Part shown: positions 1-8,468 of the stretch, one piece after another
Position numbering within the stretch: position 1 is the stretch's first letter
How the letters are laid out: each line of letters opens with the position of its first letter
Notes under the pieces: generated by a model
Database searches by the model: none
The model's input: only the letters and a program-made list of their open reading frames with translations
Told to the model about the DNA's origin: nothing
Program-made: the position numbers and the translations under genes
Assembly (NCBI GenBank): GCA_024222455.1
Contig: JAAEPD010000305.1
Location: 1 to 40,885 of the forward strand
Length of the DNA: 40,885 nt
Reading direction: 5' to 3'
Origin: Aureispira sp.
GTDB lineage: Bacteria; Bacteroidota; Bacteroidia; Chitinophagales; Saprospiraceae

Positions 1-2378
1 ACAATAAGACCAATAAGGCTGCCCCTATTGCAGAATTGATCAGCACTTTTGAGCAAGAAGGTAATGCAACTATAGATGCAGCTACTGCTCAAGAAGAGAT
101 TTTCACCGCTGAGCAATGGAATGGCTATAACAACAAGGAACAAGACGATGTTTTGATGAACTATCGTTTGGCTTATCGCAAGATGGGTTTTGTGAATTGG
201 TGCGAAGAGTTGGGAACAGTCTTGGCCAATGATGAGGTCAAAGATGGTGTTTCGGAGCGTGGTGGATTTCCTGTAGTCAAAAAACATATACGTCAGTGGG
301 CTTTACGCATTACAGCTTATGCTGAACGTTTGTTGACAGGTTTAGATGATGTAGATTTCTCAGAAGCATTGAAAGCACAACAACGCAATTGGATTGGTCG
401 TTCAGAAGGTGCTTCTGTAGTATTTAACATACAAGATCATGATGGACAAATAGAGGTATTTACTACTCGTCCTGATACTATATATGGAGCAACCTTCATG
501 GTTTTAGCTCCAGAACATGAATTAATTGATCAGATAACAACAGCAGAGCAAAAAGAAACAGTCAAAGAATATGTAGACTATGTCAATAGTCGTTCGGAGC
601 GTGATCGCATGGCCGAAAAGAAAATTTCAGGTGCTTTCACAGGTGCTTACGCTATCAACCCATTAACCAACAAACCTGTTCCTGTTTGGATCAGCGAATA
701 TGTATTGATTGGTTATGGTACAGGTGCTATCATGGCTGTGCCTAGTGATGATGAGCGTGACAATCGTTTTGCTAAACATTTTGGATTAGATATTATCGAA
801 ATAATTGACCAAAGTGCTTATCCTAATGCAGAAATTGGTGACAAGGTAGGTACCTTGATCAACTCAGATATATTGAATGGAATGGAAATTCCAGAAGCAG
901 TTTCTACTATTATTGCTAAGATAGAAGAAATGGGTATTGGACAGGGCAAGATCAACTATCGCTTGCGTGATGCAAACTTTAGTCGTCAACGCTATTGGGG
1001 AGAACCTTTCCCTATTAAGTATGACAAAGATGATGTAGCTTATGCTGTAGATTCATTGCCTTTAGAGTTGCCTGATTTGGACAATTTCAAGCCAACAAGA
1101 GAAGGTAAACCACCTTTGGCTCGTGCTACTGAATGGGTAAATACTGATGATGGAATGACTCGTGAGTTGGATACAATGCCTGGTTATGCTGGTTCTTCAT
1201 GGTATTTCTTGCGCTATATGGATGCTGATAATAAAGAGGCAGCATTTAGCAAAGAGGCCGTTAACTATTGGCAAGATGTTGACTTGTATGTAGGTGGTGC
1301 TGAGCATGCTGTAGGGCATTTGATGTATTCTCGTTTCTGGCACAAGTTTATGCACGATACTGGACGTGTACCAACACAGGAACCTTACAAAAAGTTGATC
1401 AATCAAGGTATGATACAAGGGGTAATTGAGTCTTTGTATATGTTGAAAGAAAAACAAGATGGTAATTCTGTCTTTGTAAGTGCTGATTGTATTGGACAAT
1501 ATACTGAAGAAGAGTTCACTTCCATTTTTGTACATATTGATTTTGTAACAGATTATGGTAGCAAAGATTCCTATTTGAATGCAGATGGAATTAGTCAATT
1601 CAAAAACTGGCGAGCTGATTATAAAAATGCTTCTTTTATTACCAATGATAGTGGCAATGTAGTAACAGTTAGCGAAGTAGGGAAAATGTCTAAATCTAGA
1701 TTCAATGTAATCAACCCGGACCATGTAGTAGCCAAATATGGTACAGATTGCTTCCGTATGTATGAGATGTTTTTAGGTCCATTAGAAGATAGCAAACCTT
1801 GGGATACTAAAGGTATCACAGGGGTGTCTAAATTCTTACGTAAGTTTTGGACATTATTCTATAATGCTGAAGGCAAATGGGTGGTCACTGATGAAAAGGC
1901 TACTGATGAAGAGTTAAAAATCTTGCATACTGCTATCAAGAAAATCACACATGATATTGGCAATTATTCTTTTAATACTTGTGTAGCACATTTTATGGTA
2001 GCAGCTAATGAGTTGACTAAATTGAAGTCGCACAAAAAAGCTATTTTGATCGATTTGGTAGTTATGTTGGCACCATTTGCACCACATATTACTGATGAAC
2101 TTTGGTCTGCTTTGGGCAACAGTACTTCTATACATAATCCTGCTACGGATATATTCCCTACGCATGATGAAAAGTATTTGAAACAAAATACAGTTCAATA
2201 CCCTATTCAGATAGGTAAAAAAGTGCGTGGTCGAATAACAGTTCCTGCTGACACCAGCAAAGAAGATGTAGAAACAGCTGCTCTAGCTGATCCTGCAGTT
2301 CAAAAATTCTTAGAAGGTAAGACTGTCCGTAAGGTAATTGTAGTGCCTAAAAAATTGGTCAATATTGTGGCCAACTAA
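1..2378 (+). CDS. leuS: Leucyl-tRNA synthetase, 3' part (5' end outside window)
   Basis: Class I aminoacyl-tRNA synthetase that charges tRNA-Leu in the cytoplasm. The reading frame is already open at base 3, so the gene enters from the left and the N-terminal HIGH region is missing. Visible landmarks are the CP1 editing-domain motif TTRPDT (nt 462-479), the later editing segment GTGAIMAVPSDDERD, and the catalytic KMSKS loop (nt 1683-1697). An insertion of roughly 95 residues sits between the QGMIQG segment and KMSKS, where LeuRS carries its leucine-specific domain. The end VRKVIVVPKKLVNIVAN is typical of the bacterial enzyme. About 790 residues are present, against somewhat over 900 for full-length Bacteroidota LeuRS. 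A terminator follows at 2431. The assignment is firm; the gene is cut only by the window edge. Confidence 0.97.
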   Translation, partial: NKTNKAAPIAELISTFEQEGNATIDAATAQEEIFTAEQWNGYNNKEQDDVLMNYRLAYRKMGFVNWCEELGTVLANDEVKDGVSERGGFPVVKKHIRQWALRITAYAERLLTGLDDVDFSEALKAQQRNWIGRSEGASVVFNIQDHDGQIEVFTTRPDTIYGATFMVLAPEHELIDQITTAEQKETVKEYVDYVNSRSERDRMAEKKISGAFTGAYAINPLTNKPVPVWISEYVLIGYGTGAIMAVPSDDERDNRFAKHFGLDIIEIIDQSAYPNAEIGDKVGTLINSDILNGMEIPEAVSTIIAKIEEMGIGQGKINYRLRDANFSRQRYWGEPFPIKYDKDDVAYAVDSLPLELPDLDNFKPTREGKPPLARATEWVNTDDGMTRELDTMPGYAGSSWYFLRYMDADNKEAAFSKEAVNYWQDVDLYVGGAEHAVGHLMYSRFWHKFMHDTGRVPTQEPYKKLINQGMIQGVIESLYMLKEKQDGNSVFVSADCIGQYTEEEFTSIFVHIDFVTDYGSKDSYLNADGISQFKNWRADYKNASFITNDSGNVVTVSEVGKMSKSRFNVINPDHVVAKYGTDCFRMYEMFLGPLEDSKPWDTKGITGVSKFLRKFWTLFYNAEGKWVVTDEKATDEELKILHTAIKKITHDIGNYSFNTCVAHFMVAANELTKLKSHKKAILIDLVVMLAPFAPHITDELWSALGNSTSIHNPATDIFPTHDEKYLKQNTVQYPIQIGKKVRGRITVPADTSKEDVETAALADPAVQKFLEGKTVRKVIVVPKKLVNIVAN

Positions 2379-2430
2379 AGACTAGCATAATTTTAATATG
2401 TTACTATATTAGTTTTAACTATATTTATTG

Positions 2431-2465
2431 CAACCTATTCTATCTAGAATGGGTTGTAGTTTTTA
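2431..2465 (+). terminator. Rho-independent terminator after leuS
   Basis: An inverted repeat of about 11 bp with one G-U pair (2431-2441 CAACCTATTCT against 2446-2456) is followed by TAGTTTTT. It lies about 50 nt past the leuS stop and reads as an intrinsic terminator on the + strand. Confidence 0.75.
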
Positions 2466-2632
2466 AGAGAACTAGTTCTTGAAGTTTTTCTGATAGATTG
2501 ATATTAAAAATGCATGAACTATTTAAGAGAAATACGTATATTAATAGACACAGAAGATGTCCCTCTTACATTCTAAGCATCTTCATCTATCTTTTTTTTA
2601 ATCTAACATTACTAACCAAATCGAAATAATCA
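2466..2632. other. Intergenic stretch with a 12-bp palindrome and a loose hairpin
   Basis: No gene is seen here. A perfect palindrome AGAACTAGTTCT lies at 2468-2479. A 7-bp inverted repeat GAAGATG/CATCTTC (2553-2559 and 2578-2584, loop of 18) is followed by a T-run near 2590, about 40 nt before the next start codon. No convincing TAnnTTTG promoter element was found. Any regulatory role is speculative. Confidence 0.3.
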
Positions 2633-3052
2633 ATGGGAATTCTATTACCAATAATAGCCATTATAGCAGGATTATTAGCTGCTGCAAGTGTTGTTCTCGA
2701 AAAAATACCAAGCCTTAAAGATTCTGTAGAAAAGCTCCAAAAATACCAAGCAGTCATTGGTGTTGTTGCCATTTTTATGGCCATTTCGCCATTACTAAAC
2801 TGGGCAAAAGTGACTAAAACGATGTCTTTTGTGCCTTGGGTTTCGCTTATTGCTTGTATGGTATCCTGTGTAGTCATCGGTTTTTTGCTAGGTTATCCTG
2901 TTTTGCAAGGTTTGTTTATAGATGACCTCAGCGAAGAAAATCGAAAAAAGGCTGATGACTTACGCCTAAAACTAGCTCCTTATAAGATACTGGGAGGTTT
3001 GGTAGCAATTGGTACAGGCATTATTTTATTTATGTCCTATATGGGTAGCTAG
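2633..3052 (+). CDS. Small integral membrane protein, unknown function
   Basis: A 139-residue hydrophobic protein with about four predicted membrane segments (roughly residues 3-22, 41-60, 66-92 and 115-136). A charged connector near residues 97-112 (DDLSEENRKKADDLRLKL) lies between the last two. I recognise no family or catalytic motif. It starts a rightward run: its stop is 2 nt before the start of the DinB-like gene, so the two are probably co-transcribed. The start ATG at 2633 leads directly into the first membrane segment. A role in the cell envelope is inference from hydrophobicity only. Confidence 0.75.
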   Translation: MGILLPIIAIIAGLLAAASVVLEKIPSLKDSVEKLQKYQAVIGVVAIFMAISPLLNWAKVTKTMSFVPWVSLIACMVSCVVIGFLLGYPVLQGLFIDDLSEENRKKADDLRLKLAPYKILGGLVAIGTGIILFMSYMGS

Positions 3053-3054
3053 TT

Positions 3055-3651
3055 ATGGAAGTAACAAGTACTGATTTACTCCAAGAGCTACACAAGTTTA
3101 CTCGACGCTTATCAGAAGTGATCGAGCATGATTTTTTATCCCTTTCAGATAGACAAATCCAATGGCAAGAAACACCCGAAACTTGGAGCATCGCACATTG
3201 TTTACACCATATTAATATGGCTAGTGCTTATTATTATCCCAATATAAATCAAGGCATAAAACAAGCTAAAGCAGCAGGTCAAAAGCCTAGACCTACATTC
3301 AAATCAGGATGGTTTGGGCAAAAATTAATAGAAAACATCCAATTGGACAGCAACCATCAGCCCAAACGAAAATTGCGTGTACCAAGCACTTTTAGCCCTA
3401 TAGATCAACCAGCTCCCAATAATTCTGCGCAGGCCCTTGTCACCACCTATTTAAATGATAATAAATTTTTCATGCAGTTATTGGAAGAAGCCCAAACCGT
3501 TAACATAAAAAAAACACGTGTGGCTATAGCTATCCTTAAGTTTATCAAACTCAGATTAGGAGATATTCTGCAGTTTACCCTCTATCATAACGAACGACAT
3601 ATTGTTCAATTACTTAGGATACGATATCATCCTAAGTTCCCCAAAAGCTAA
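3055..3651 (+). CDS. DinB-like (DinB_2/YfiT-type) four-helix-bundle protein
   Basis: A 198-residue cytosolic protein with the DinB/YfiT pattern: an N-terminal helix, then the W-S-I-x-H segment with H48 (followed by H51 and H52), and a C-terminal helix HNERHIVQL giving H178 and H182. In this superfamily three histidines bind a divalent metal. Members act as thiol-dependent transferases or hydrolases, and many have no known substrate. Family membership is well supported by the histidine spacing and length, but the substrate cannot be read. The gene follows the preceding membrane-protein gene by 2 nt. Confidence 0.8.
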   Translation: MEVTSTDLLQELHKFTRRLSEVIEHDFLSLSDRQIQWQETPETWSIAHCLHHINMASAYYYPNINQGIKQAKAAGQKPRPTFKSGWFGQKLIENIQLDSNHQPKRKLRVPSTFSPIDQPAPNNSAQALVTTYLNDNKFFMQLLEEAQTVNIKKTRVAIAILKFIKLRLGDILQFTLYHNERHIVQLLRIRYHPKFPKS

Positions 3652-3700
3652 GAATATCTTTAATATTTAGTTTGTGCATACTAAACTTGAGTAGATTATT

Positions 3701-3708
3701 TATCTTTG
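3701..3708 (+). promoter_or_regulatory. Bacteroidota -7 promoter element upstream of lpxD
   Basis: TATCTTTG matches the Bacteroidota -7 consensus TAnnTTTG and lies 26 nt before the chosen lpxD start. A well-spaced -33 TTG is not obvious: the nearest are a TTTG at 3671 and a TTG at 3687. Its position inside the longer possible reading frame supports starting lpxD at 3735. Confidence 0.5.
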
Positions 3709-3734
3709 CAGCATTACTAAAATCACTATATATT

Positions 3735-4727
3735 ATGAAGCTAGCACAGCCTATTGCTGTTCAGGAGATTGCAACACTTATTAATGCTAAAATCATAGGG
3801 GATCCAACAGTAAAAGTTCATCACCTTAGCGAAATACATAAAGTTCAAAAAGGTAGTTTACTGTTTGTGGACCACGAAAAATATTACAATAGAGCTATAT
3901 ATTCTACAGCTACAGCCATTATTATAGATAAGGAGGTAGAATGTCCTGAAGGTAAAGCACTGTTGGTTGTTGAAAAACCATTCGAAGCTTACAATTCCTT
4001 AGCATTACAATACAGCCCTTTTGTTCCTATTTCTAAAAAATTCCCAATTAGTCCTAATGCTAAAATTGGAGACAACACTGTGATAGAACCAGGTGTTGTT
4101 ATCGGACATGGAGTTACTATTGGTCATGACTGCCTAATACGTGCCAACACTGTTATTTGTGATAACACCAAAATTGGGGATAATGTTATTATCCATTCCA
4201 ACTCTTCTATAGGCAATGATGCATTTTATATGCATAAAAAGTCTGATAAAAGTTATGATCGTTGGCATTCTATAGGTCGAGTGATTATAGAATCTGATGT
4301 TGAAATTGGTGCAAATTGTACGATCGACAAAGGGGTTTCAGGAGACACGATTATAGGCAAAGGGACTAAAATTGATAACTTAGTACACATTGGTCATGGT
4401 GTAGAAGTTGGTAGACATTGCATTATTGCGGCTCAAGTTGGTATTGCAGGGAAAACAATTATACAAGATCATGTTAATATATACGGACAGGTTGGTATTT
4501 CTAAATCCTTAGTGGTTGGAGAAGGTGCTACCTTACTCCCCAAAACAGGGGTTGCCAAATCTATACCTGGTGGGAATCGCCAATATATAGGTGTTCCAGC
4601 GGGAGAAGCTCGTTCTAAATTTAGAGAGATGTTGGCTATGCGTCATCTTCCAGATTTAGTCAAAAAAATGGATAAGCTTTATGATGAAGTCTTTAATAAA
4701 AAAGACGAACAAAGTAACCGAAAATAA
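3735..4727 (+). CDS. lpxD: UDP-3-O-acylglucosamine N-acyltransferase
   Basis: This enzyme transfers the second 3-hydroxyacyl chain from acyl-ACP to UDP-3-O-acyl-glucosamine in lipid A synthesis. Residues 1-100 form the uridine-binding N-terminal domain. Residues about 105-290 are hexapeptide repeats of the left-handed beta-helix ([IV]GxxxxI pattern). The C-terminal helix includes [12 protein letters not shown]. The catalytic His is H241 in [10 protein letters not shown], equivalent to His239 of E. coli LpxD. I start at the ATG at 3735 (330 residues). An in-frame start at 3672 would add 21 residues and place the TATCTTTG promoter element inside the gene. It is not beside other lpx genes here, so a second LpxD elsewhere is possible. 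Confidence 0.9.
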   Translation: MKLAQPIAVQEIATLINAKIIGDPTVKVHHLSEIHKVQKGSLLFVDHEKYYNRAIYSTATAIIIDKEVECPEGKALLVVEKPFEAYNSLALQYSPFVPISKKFPISPNAKIGDNTVIEPGVVIGHGVTIGHDCLIRANTVICDNTKIGDNVIIHSNSSIGNDAFYMHKKSDKSYDRWHSIGRVIIESDVEIGANCTIDKGVSGDTIIGKGTKIDNLVHIGHGVEVGRHCIIAAQVGIAGKTIIQDHVNIYGQVGISKSLVVGEGATLLPKTGVAKSIPGGNRQYIGVPAGEARSKFREMLAMRHLPDLVKKMDKLYDEVFNKKDEQSNRK

Positions 4728-4742
4728 CGTCCATCATTTGCG

Positions 4743-5225
4743 ATGAAAAAGATAAAAACAATCCCTATTGAAGTTACTCCTTCTGAACATGTTCATATAT
4801 CTATAAAATCTGTTTTTCACAAAAGGAGAGTAAACTTCTTTGCAATGACTATTGCATTAGGCCTAGTATTGTCTATACTACAGCCTTCTATTTTACATAT
4901 TTCTATTCTAGTTATATTCACTCTTATTCCTACAGTATTTCTAATACTAATTCTCTATACAGCATACAACCCTAAGAATAAATCGATGTACCAAAGACGG
5001 CACTATGAGATTGATGCTGAAACTATTTCAGTTACATCCGAAAACGGAAAAAAAGCTGTAAGGAAGACTTCTGAAATTCTTTATATTGTTAAGATCAAAG
5101 ACAATTATCTAATTTTCCCTTCTAAAACAGAATCCTTCTATTATCCCAAAAGAGGTTTCTCAACCTCAGAAGATTTTGAAAACTTCAAACTACTCATAAC
5201 CCAATTTGATGCAAAACACTTCTAA
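4743..5225 (+). CDS. YcxB-like two-TM membrane protein
   Basis: A 160-residue protein. A short N-terminal cytosolic stretch is followed by two closely spaced membrane segments (about residues 33-50 and 54-73). A soluble C-terminal domain holds YEIDAETISV, a short charged hairpin, then DNYLIFPSK. This resembles the C-terminal domain of YcxB-like proteins, which have no established function. It begins 15 nt after lpxD and its 3' end overlaps the next gene by 20 nt in a different frame, so co-transcription is likely. The family call is by pattern resemblance only. Confidence 0.6.
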   Translation: MKKIKTIPIEVTPSEHVHISIKSVFHKRRVNFFAMTIALGLVLSILQPSILHISILVIFTLIPTVFLILILYTAYNPKNKSMYQRRHYEIDAETISVTSENGKKAVRKTSEILYIVKIKDNYLIFPSKTESFYYPKRGFSTSEDFENFKLLITQFDAKHF

Positions 5226-5793
5226 ATTCCACATAGGGGTATATGATAGCACAGACAACCATCTAACTCCACTACAAACCTATTTAGATAGATTTCAAGC
5301 AGACCAACTCAATGGTTGGAAAAGCGAGTTGGATAGTTCTAGCCTAATGATAGAAGTTGATGGTATAGACTATGGGGTTAGATGGTATACACAAGGCTGT
5401 ATTCATCTAATAGCTGAGCAATTTGAACATATATATAAGCGACTAAGCGAAGGTGAGTTTTCCTTTTTCAAGCAAACACTATTGTTCTGCCCTGAGGATG
5501 AATACTTATTATTTGAGCCTAAAGGCAAATATGTAGAAATATCCAATTTTACCAGCAAGGGTTTTGATCACATGTTCCCTATTCCGACCCAATATAATGG
5601 AGAACCAAATCGATTAGAAGAGTTTTACAACTATATTGCTCAAAACCGAAACAAGTTAATTTATCCTAAAACAGAGATTTACAAAGTTCCTTTTCCTACC
5701 AATTTGTTATTAGAAGCCCTAAAAAGAGAAGCTAAATTAGGTAAAGAGATTTATGATTTAACCAATACCCCTATTACCTATAGTTATTATTAA
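5206..5793 (+). CDS. Hypothetical cytosolic protein
   Basis: A 195-residue soluble protein with no signal peptide or membrane segment, rich in aromatic and acidic residues. I recognise no motif. It overlaps the upstream YcxB-like gene by 20 nt; starting at the second Met (5209) would still leave 17 nt of overlap. Such overlaps often indicate translational coupling. Its stop codon overlaps the stop codon of the converging dehydrogenase gene (shared bases 5790-5793). The function is unknown. Confidence 0.65.
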   Translation: MMQNTSKFHIGVYDSTDNHLTPLQTYLDRFQADQLNGWKSELDSSSLMIEVDGIDYGVRWYTQGCIHLIAEQFEHIYKRLSEGEFSFFKQTLLFCPEDEYLLFEPKGKYVEISNFTSKGFDHMFPIPTQYNGEPNRLEEFYNYIAQNRNKLIYPKTEIYKVPFPTNLLLEALKREAKLGKEIYDLTNTPITYSYY

Positions 5794-6677
5794 TATCGAA
5801 ATTCTTGCCCCAAAAGCTCTTCACTAACAGTCCATAACTGATCAGCAACAGCCTCATCATAAGACAACGCTGAAGAGTGAGCCACCTCAACCTGCTTTGT
5901 TTTATTAGAGACTTCAAAATATTTTCCATGAATATTATAAGAAGAGGCCAACTGGTATAAATTCTCTCCAGCCTGCTCTATCCCGTGTGCTCCACGCAAC
6001 CAAAAATTAAGCTTAGCTAATTGGTTTAGAGGAAAAGAAAAATGTCGAGTCAATGCTGTTTTCACCAATCCTGGGCAGACTGTAGCTACAGATATATTCT
6101 CTTTCTTCCAACGCTGAGCCAAACCGTAAGTTAATAATACACGAGCCAAGACAGCCTGCTTAGCAGCTTTCACAAAACTAAACTTCTTTTTCCCTTGCAA
6201 ATCTTCGAAGTCAATAGATGCTGCCTTTCTCCCCTCTAGCCAAGTAGGTTTATGCCCCCTTCCCGAAACAATTAATACAGTCGGAGACTTAGCTTTTTTT
6301 AGTTGTTCAAGCAGCAGATTAATCAATAAAAAATGCCCTAAATAATTGGTTGCAAACATCTGCTCTAGACCATCTACTGTTACTTGCCGCTGAGTAGTCA
6401 AGACTCCTGCGCAAGCAAACAAAAAATCTAATTTTGAATGTTTCTTTTGGAAAGAATCTACAAAATTCCGCACTGACTGCATAGAAGATAAATCTGTCGA
6501 AATCAACTCTACACTAACCTCTGGATTTAGAGTTTTTAGCTCTTCCTGCACTAGCCTAGCCTTCTCAGAATCTCGATTGACTAAGACAACAGCAATTCCT
6601 TCCTGCACTAATTTTTTAGCAACACCTTTTCCTATTCCAGAGCTAGCTCCAGTAACTATCGCAACTTGTTTTTGCAT
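5790..6677 (-). CDS. Short-chain dehydrogenase/reductase, retinol-dehydrogenase-like, catalytic Tyr not found
   Basis: A 295-residue Rossmann-fold protein with cofactor loop TGASSGIG (residues 9-16). N111 in NYLGHF and S138 in LIVSGR match the catalytic Asn and Ser of classical SDRs. The NNAG-type motif is degenerate (ACAGV, 88-92). Most notably, the helix that should carry Tyr-x-x-x-Lys reads KKFSFVKAAKQAVLARVL (163-180). Lysines are present, but Phe or Val occupies the place of Tyr. The protein may be a pseudo-enzyme or may use altered chemistry. By overall layout it belongs with the WWOX/retinol-dehydrogenase-type SDRs. It converges on the preceding gene with overlapping stops and diverges from the cupin gene across 89 nt. 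Confidence 0.85.
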   Translation of the reverse strand: MQKQVAIVTGASSGIGKGVAKKLVQEGIAVVLVNRDSEKARLVQEELKTLNPEVSVELISTDLSSMQSVRNFVDSFQKKHSKLDFLFACAGVLTTQRQVTVDGLEQMFATNYLGHFLLINLLLEQLKKAKSPTVLIVSGRGHKPTWLEGRKAASIDFEDLQGKKKFSFVKAAKQAVLARVLLTYGLAQRWKKENISVATVCPGLVKTALTRHFSFPLNQLAKLNFWLRGAHGIEQAGENLYQLASSYNIHGKYFEVSNKTKQVEVAHSSALSYDEAVADQLWTVSEELLGQEFRY

Positions 6678-6766
6678 GATTTTTTATTTAATAAATTGCA
6701 CTTACCTGCAAAAAATAGTATTATTGATTTTAAGATTCTCAAACCCACAAACCAATAAATGAACCC

Positions 6767-7438
6767 ATGTTAATGACAGAAACTAAACATTTCCTACCCT
6801 TTCAATTCAAAAATGGCCTTTTAGCATCCTTTTTAGAGAATGATTACCCAGCTCAATTACATGCTTGGGATAACCAACCACTCCAATTAGATAACGAACA
6901 AGCAAGCTACTTTGCTTATATATATGAAGGCACAGCAGAAATAAAAACAACTAGTGGCTCATTTAAGTTGCAAGCCGGAATGTATTTTACGGCTGTACAA
7001 ACCCTACATTTAGAAGGGTCAGGTAAAGCTATTATAGTAGAACAATTACACACACAAAGCCTTTTCCAATTAGGAGGACCAGTTGAGCATACTGGAAGAT
7101 TACAATATATAGATGGCTGTACAGATAGCCTGCTTATAGCTCCAGTCATGAAAGGCGACCCTTGCCTCAATCTTTTACATATACCTTCAGGTACATTCCA
7201 GACTCAACATACCCATCCTTCTTTTCGGATAGGAATGATTATTTCAGGAACAGGACAATGCATTACTCCATCTATGACCTATGATCTAAAACCAGGTCTT
7301 ATTTTTTGTATCCCTAAAGATGCAAAACACAGCTTCAAGACAACCACTGAAGATCTCAGAGTAATTGCCTATCATCCAGATTCTGACTTTGGGCCTACTC
7401 ATGAAGAACATCCTATGATCAATAGAACTATTATCTAA
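6767..7438 (+). CDS. Bicupin-type cupin-domain protein
   Basis: A 223-residue protein with two cupin-like halves. The first (about 40-100) has EGTAEIKTTSGSFKLQAGMYF but no metal-binding histidines that I can align. The second (about 140-205) has QTQHTHPSFRIGMIISGTG and later DAKHSF, which supply the HxH and His ligands of a metal cupin. Its role could be catalytic or sensory (small-molecule binding); the substrate is not evident. The start could be ATG 6767 or ATG 6773, two codons later. The gene is 18 nt ahead of the zinc-ribbon gene, so the two may form an operon. Confidence 0.75.
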   Translation: MLMTETKHFLPFQFKNGLLASFLENDYPAQLHAWDNQPLQLDNEQASYFAYIYEGTAEIKTTSGSFKLQAGMYFTAVQTLHLEGSGKAIIVEQLHTQSLFQLGGPVEHTGRLQYIDGCTDSLLIAPVMKGDPCLNLLHIPSGTFQTQHTHPSFRIGMIISGTGQCITPSMTYDLKPGLIFCIPKDAKHSFKTTTEDLRVIAYHPDSDFGPTHEEHPMINRTII

Positions 7439-7456
7439 ACCTTAACTCATATTCCC

Positions 7457-8389
7457 ATGAAGTGTCCTAAATGCGAAAATAGCCAGAAGTATATCTATGG
7501 CATGACTTGCCTAAACTGCAAATATGAATTTGTCCTTAATCCTAAAACTTCTGGTAGTAGTGATTACAGATTTAATAAGGTAGTACAAGTTGTAAGCGAA
7601 GAAGGTACTAAATACTATACTTTCAATCAGTTTTATAATGTTTATGCCAACTACAAGGGGCCTCTTGTTATGATTCTTCTTTTCCTATTGAGTCTAGTCT
7701 TTGTTGCATTAGCAGCAGCAGGTATTATCGAATGGAGTTTAGGTATAGTCGGGGCTGTTGGATCAGGTATTTTTGCTCTCACCAAAACTCCAGAGCCTAT
7801 ACCAACAAAATCTAGCGTTTTGAACAATTTTACGGCCTACAAGGCTGCCAATGGACTTCCTTTTCATCTAGATAAACCTCAAATGCAAACAGCTCCAAAC
7901 GATTTTTCGGCAGCAACTATGATCGAACATGGCACAGAGGGGATTGTATTTGTAGATCAAGATATCTATGTTGACCTGTTTATAAAAAATAAGATACACC
8001 AAGACCTAAAATCTATAGTAGTTGCACAATCTGGTTATCCTAAATACCTAACAATACCGATTGCAGAGATGTACGAAAAACATCCTAATATCAAAGTTTA
8101 TATGCTGCACGATAGCAATACAGACACGCACAAAATGCGAGAAAAAATAAAGGTTTGGCTCAATAATTCTAATGTAGAAATTATTGATTTAGGCATGTCT
8201 CCTGATGCTAAAACAAACATCAAGGTATTCAAAAAATACAAAAAGGATGAGGCTGTTTATGTAGATTACTTACGCCCAAACACCTTATCCGAAACCTTGA
8301 CTAGTGCTGTAATGACAGGTATTGCTATGGATTTAGCTTATCAGTCTATTTATGGCCAATCTAGAGGTTTTATTGATGATTTTGGGTAG
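7457..8389 (+). CDS. Zinc-ribbon membrane protein with a possible Toprim-like C-terminal domain
   Basis: A 310-residue protein. The first 21 residues form a CxxC...CxxC zinc ribbon (C3, C6, C18, C21). Two membrane segments lie at about 69-90 and 92-110. The C-terminal 150 residues are soluble. They contain EHGTEGIVFVDQD (about 157-169), VVAQSGYPKYLT and VYMLHDSNTD (about 214-223). The order acidic-strand, S-G-Y-P, then a strand ending in D-x-N-x-D recalls Toprim domains of topoisomerase VI A/Spo11-like proteins, but I rate this as a weak resemblance. It may equally be an uncharacterised domain. The start ATG at 7457 leads immediately into the zinc ribbon, which supports it. Confidence 0.7.
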   Translation: MKCPKCENSQKYIYGMTCLNCKYEFVLNPKTSGSSDYRFNKVVQVVSEEGTKYYTFNQFYNVYANYKGPLVMILLFLLSLVFVALAAAGIIEWSLGIVGAVGSGIFALTKTPEPIPTKSSVLNNFTAYKAANGLPFHLDKPQMQTAPNDFSAATMIEHGTEGIVFVDQDIYVDLFIKNKIHQDLKSIVVAQSGYPKYLTIPIAEMYEKHPNIKVYMLHDSNTDTHKMREKIKVWLNNSNVEIIDLGMSPDAKTNIKVFKKYKKDEAVYVDYLRPNTLSETLTSAVMTGIAMDLAYQSIYGQSRGFIDDFG

Positions 8390-8468
8390 GATTCCAATAC
8401 TTAGCGAGTAGTCTAAACCACTCGTTGACATGTTTTTTATTCAAATCAAAATTTAGGTGTAGTATAAT

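Noticed and set aside
3672-3734. Upstream extension of lpxD by 21 residues
   Set aside because: The extension is not LpxD-like, and the TATCTTTG promoter element lies inside it. The family N-terminus begins at 3735.
8405-8438. Hairpin CGAGT/ACTCG followed by a T-run after the zinc-ribbon gene, as a terminator
   Set aside because: The stem is only 5 bp with a 10-nt loop, and the T-run starts 8 nt away, so it is too weak to call.
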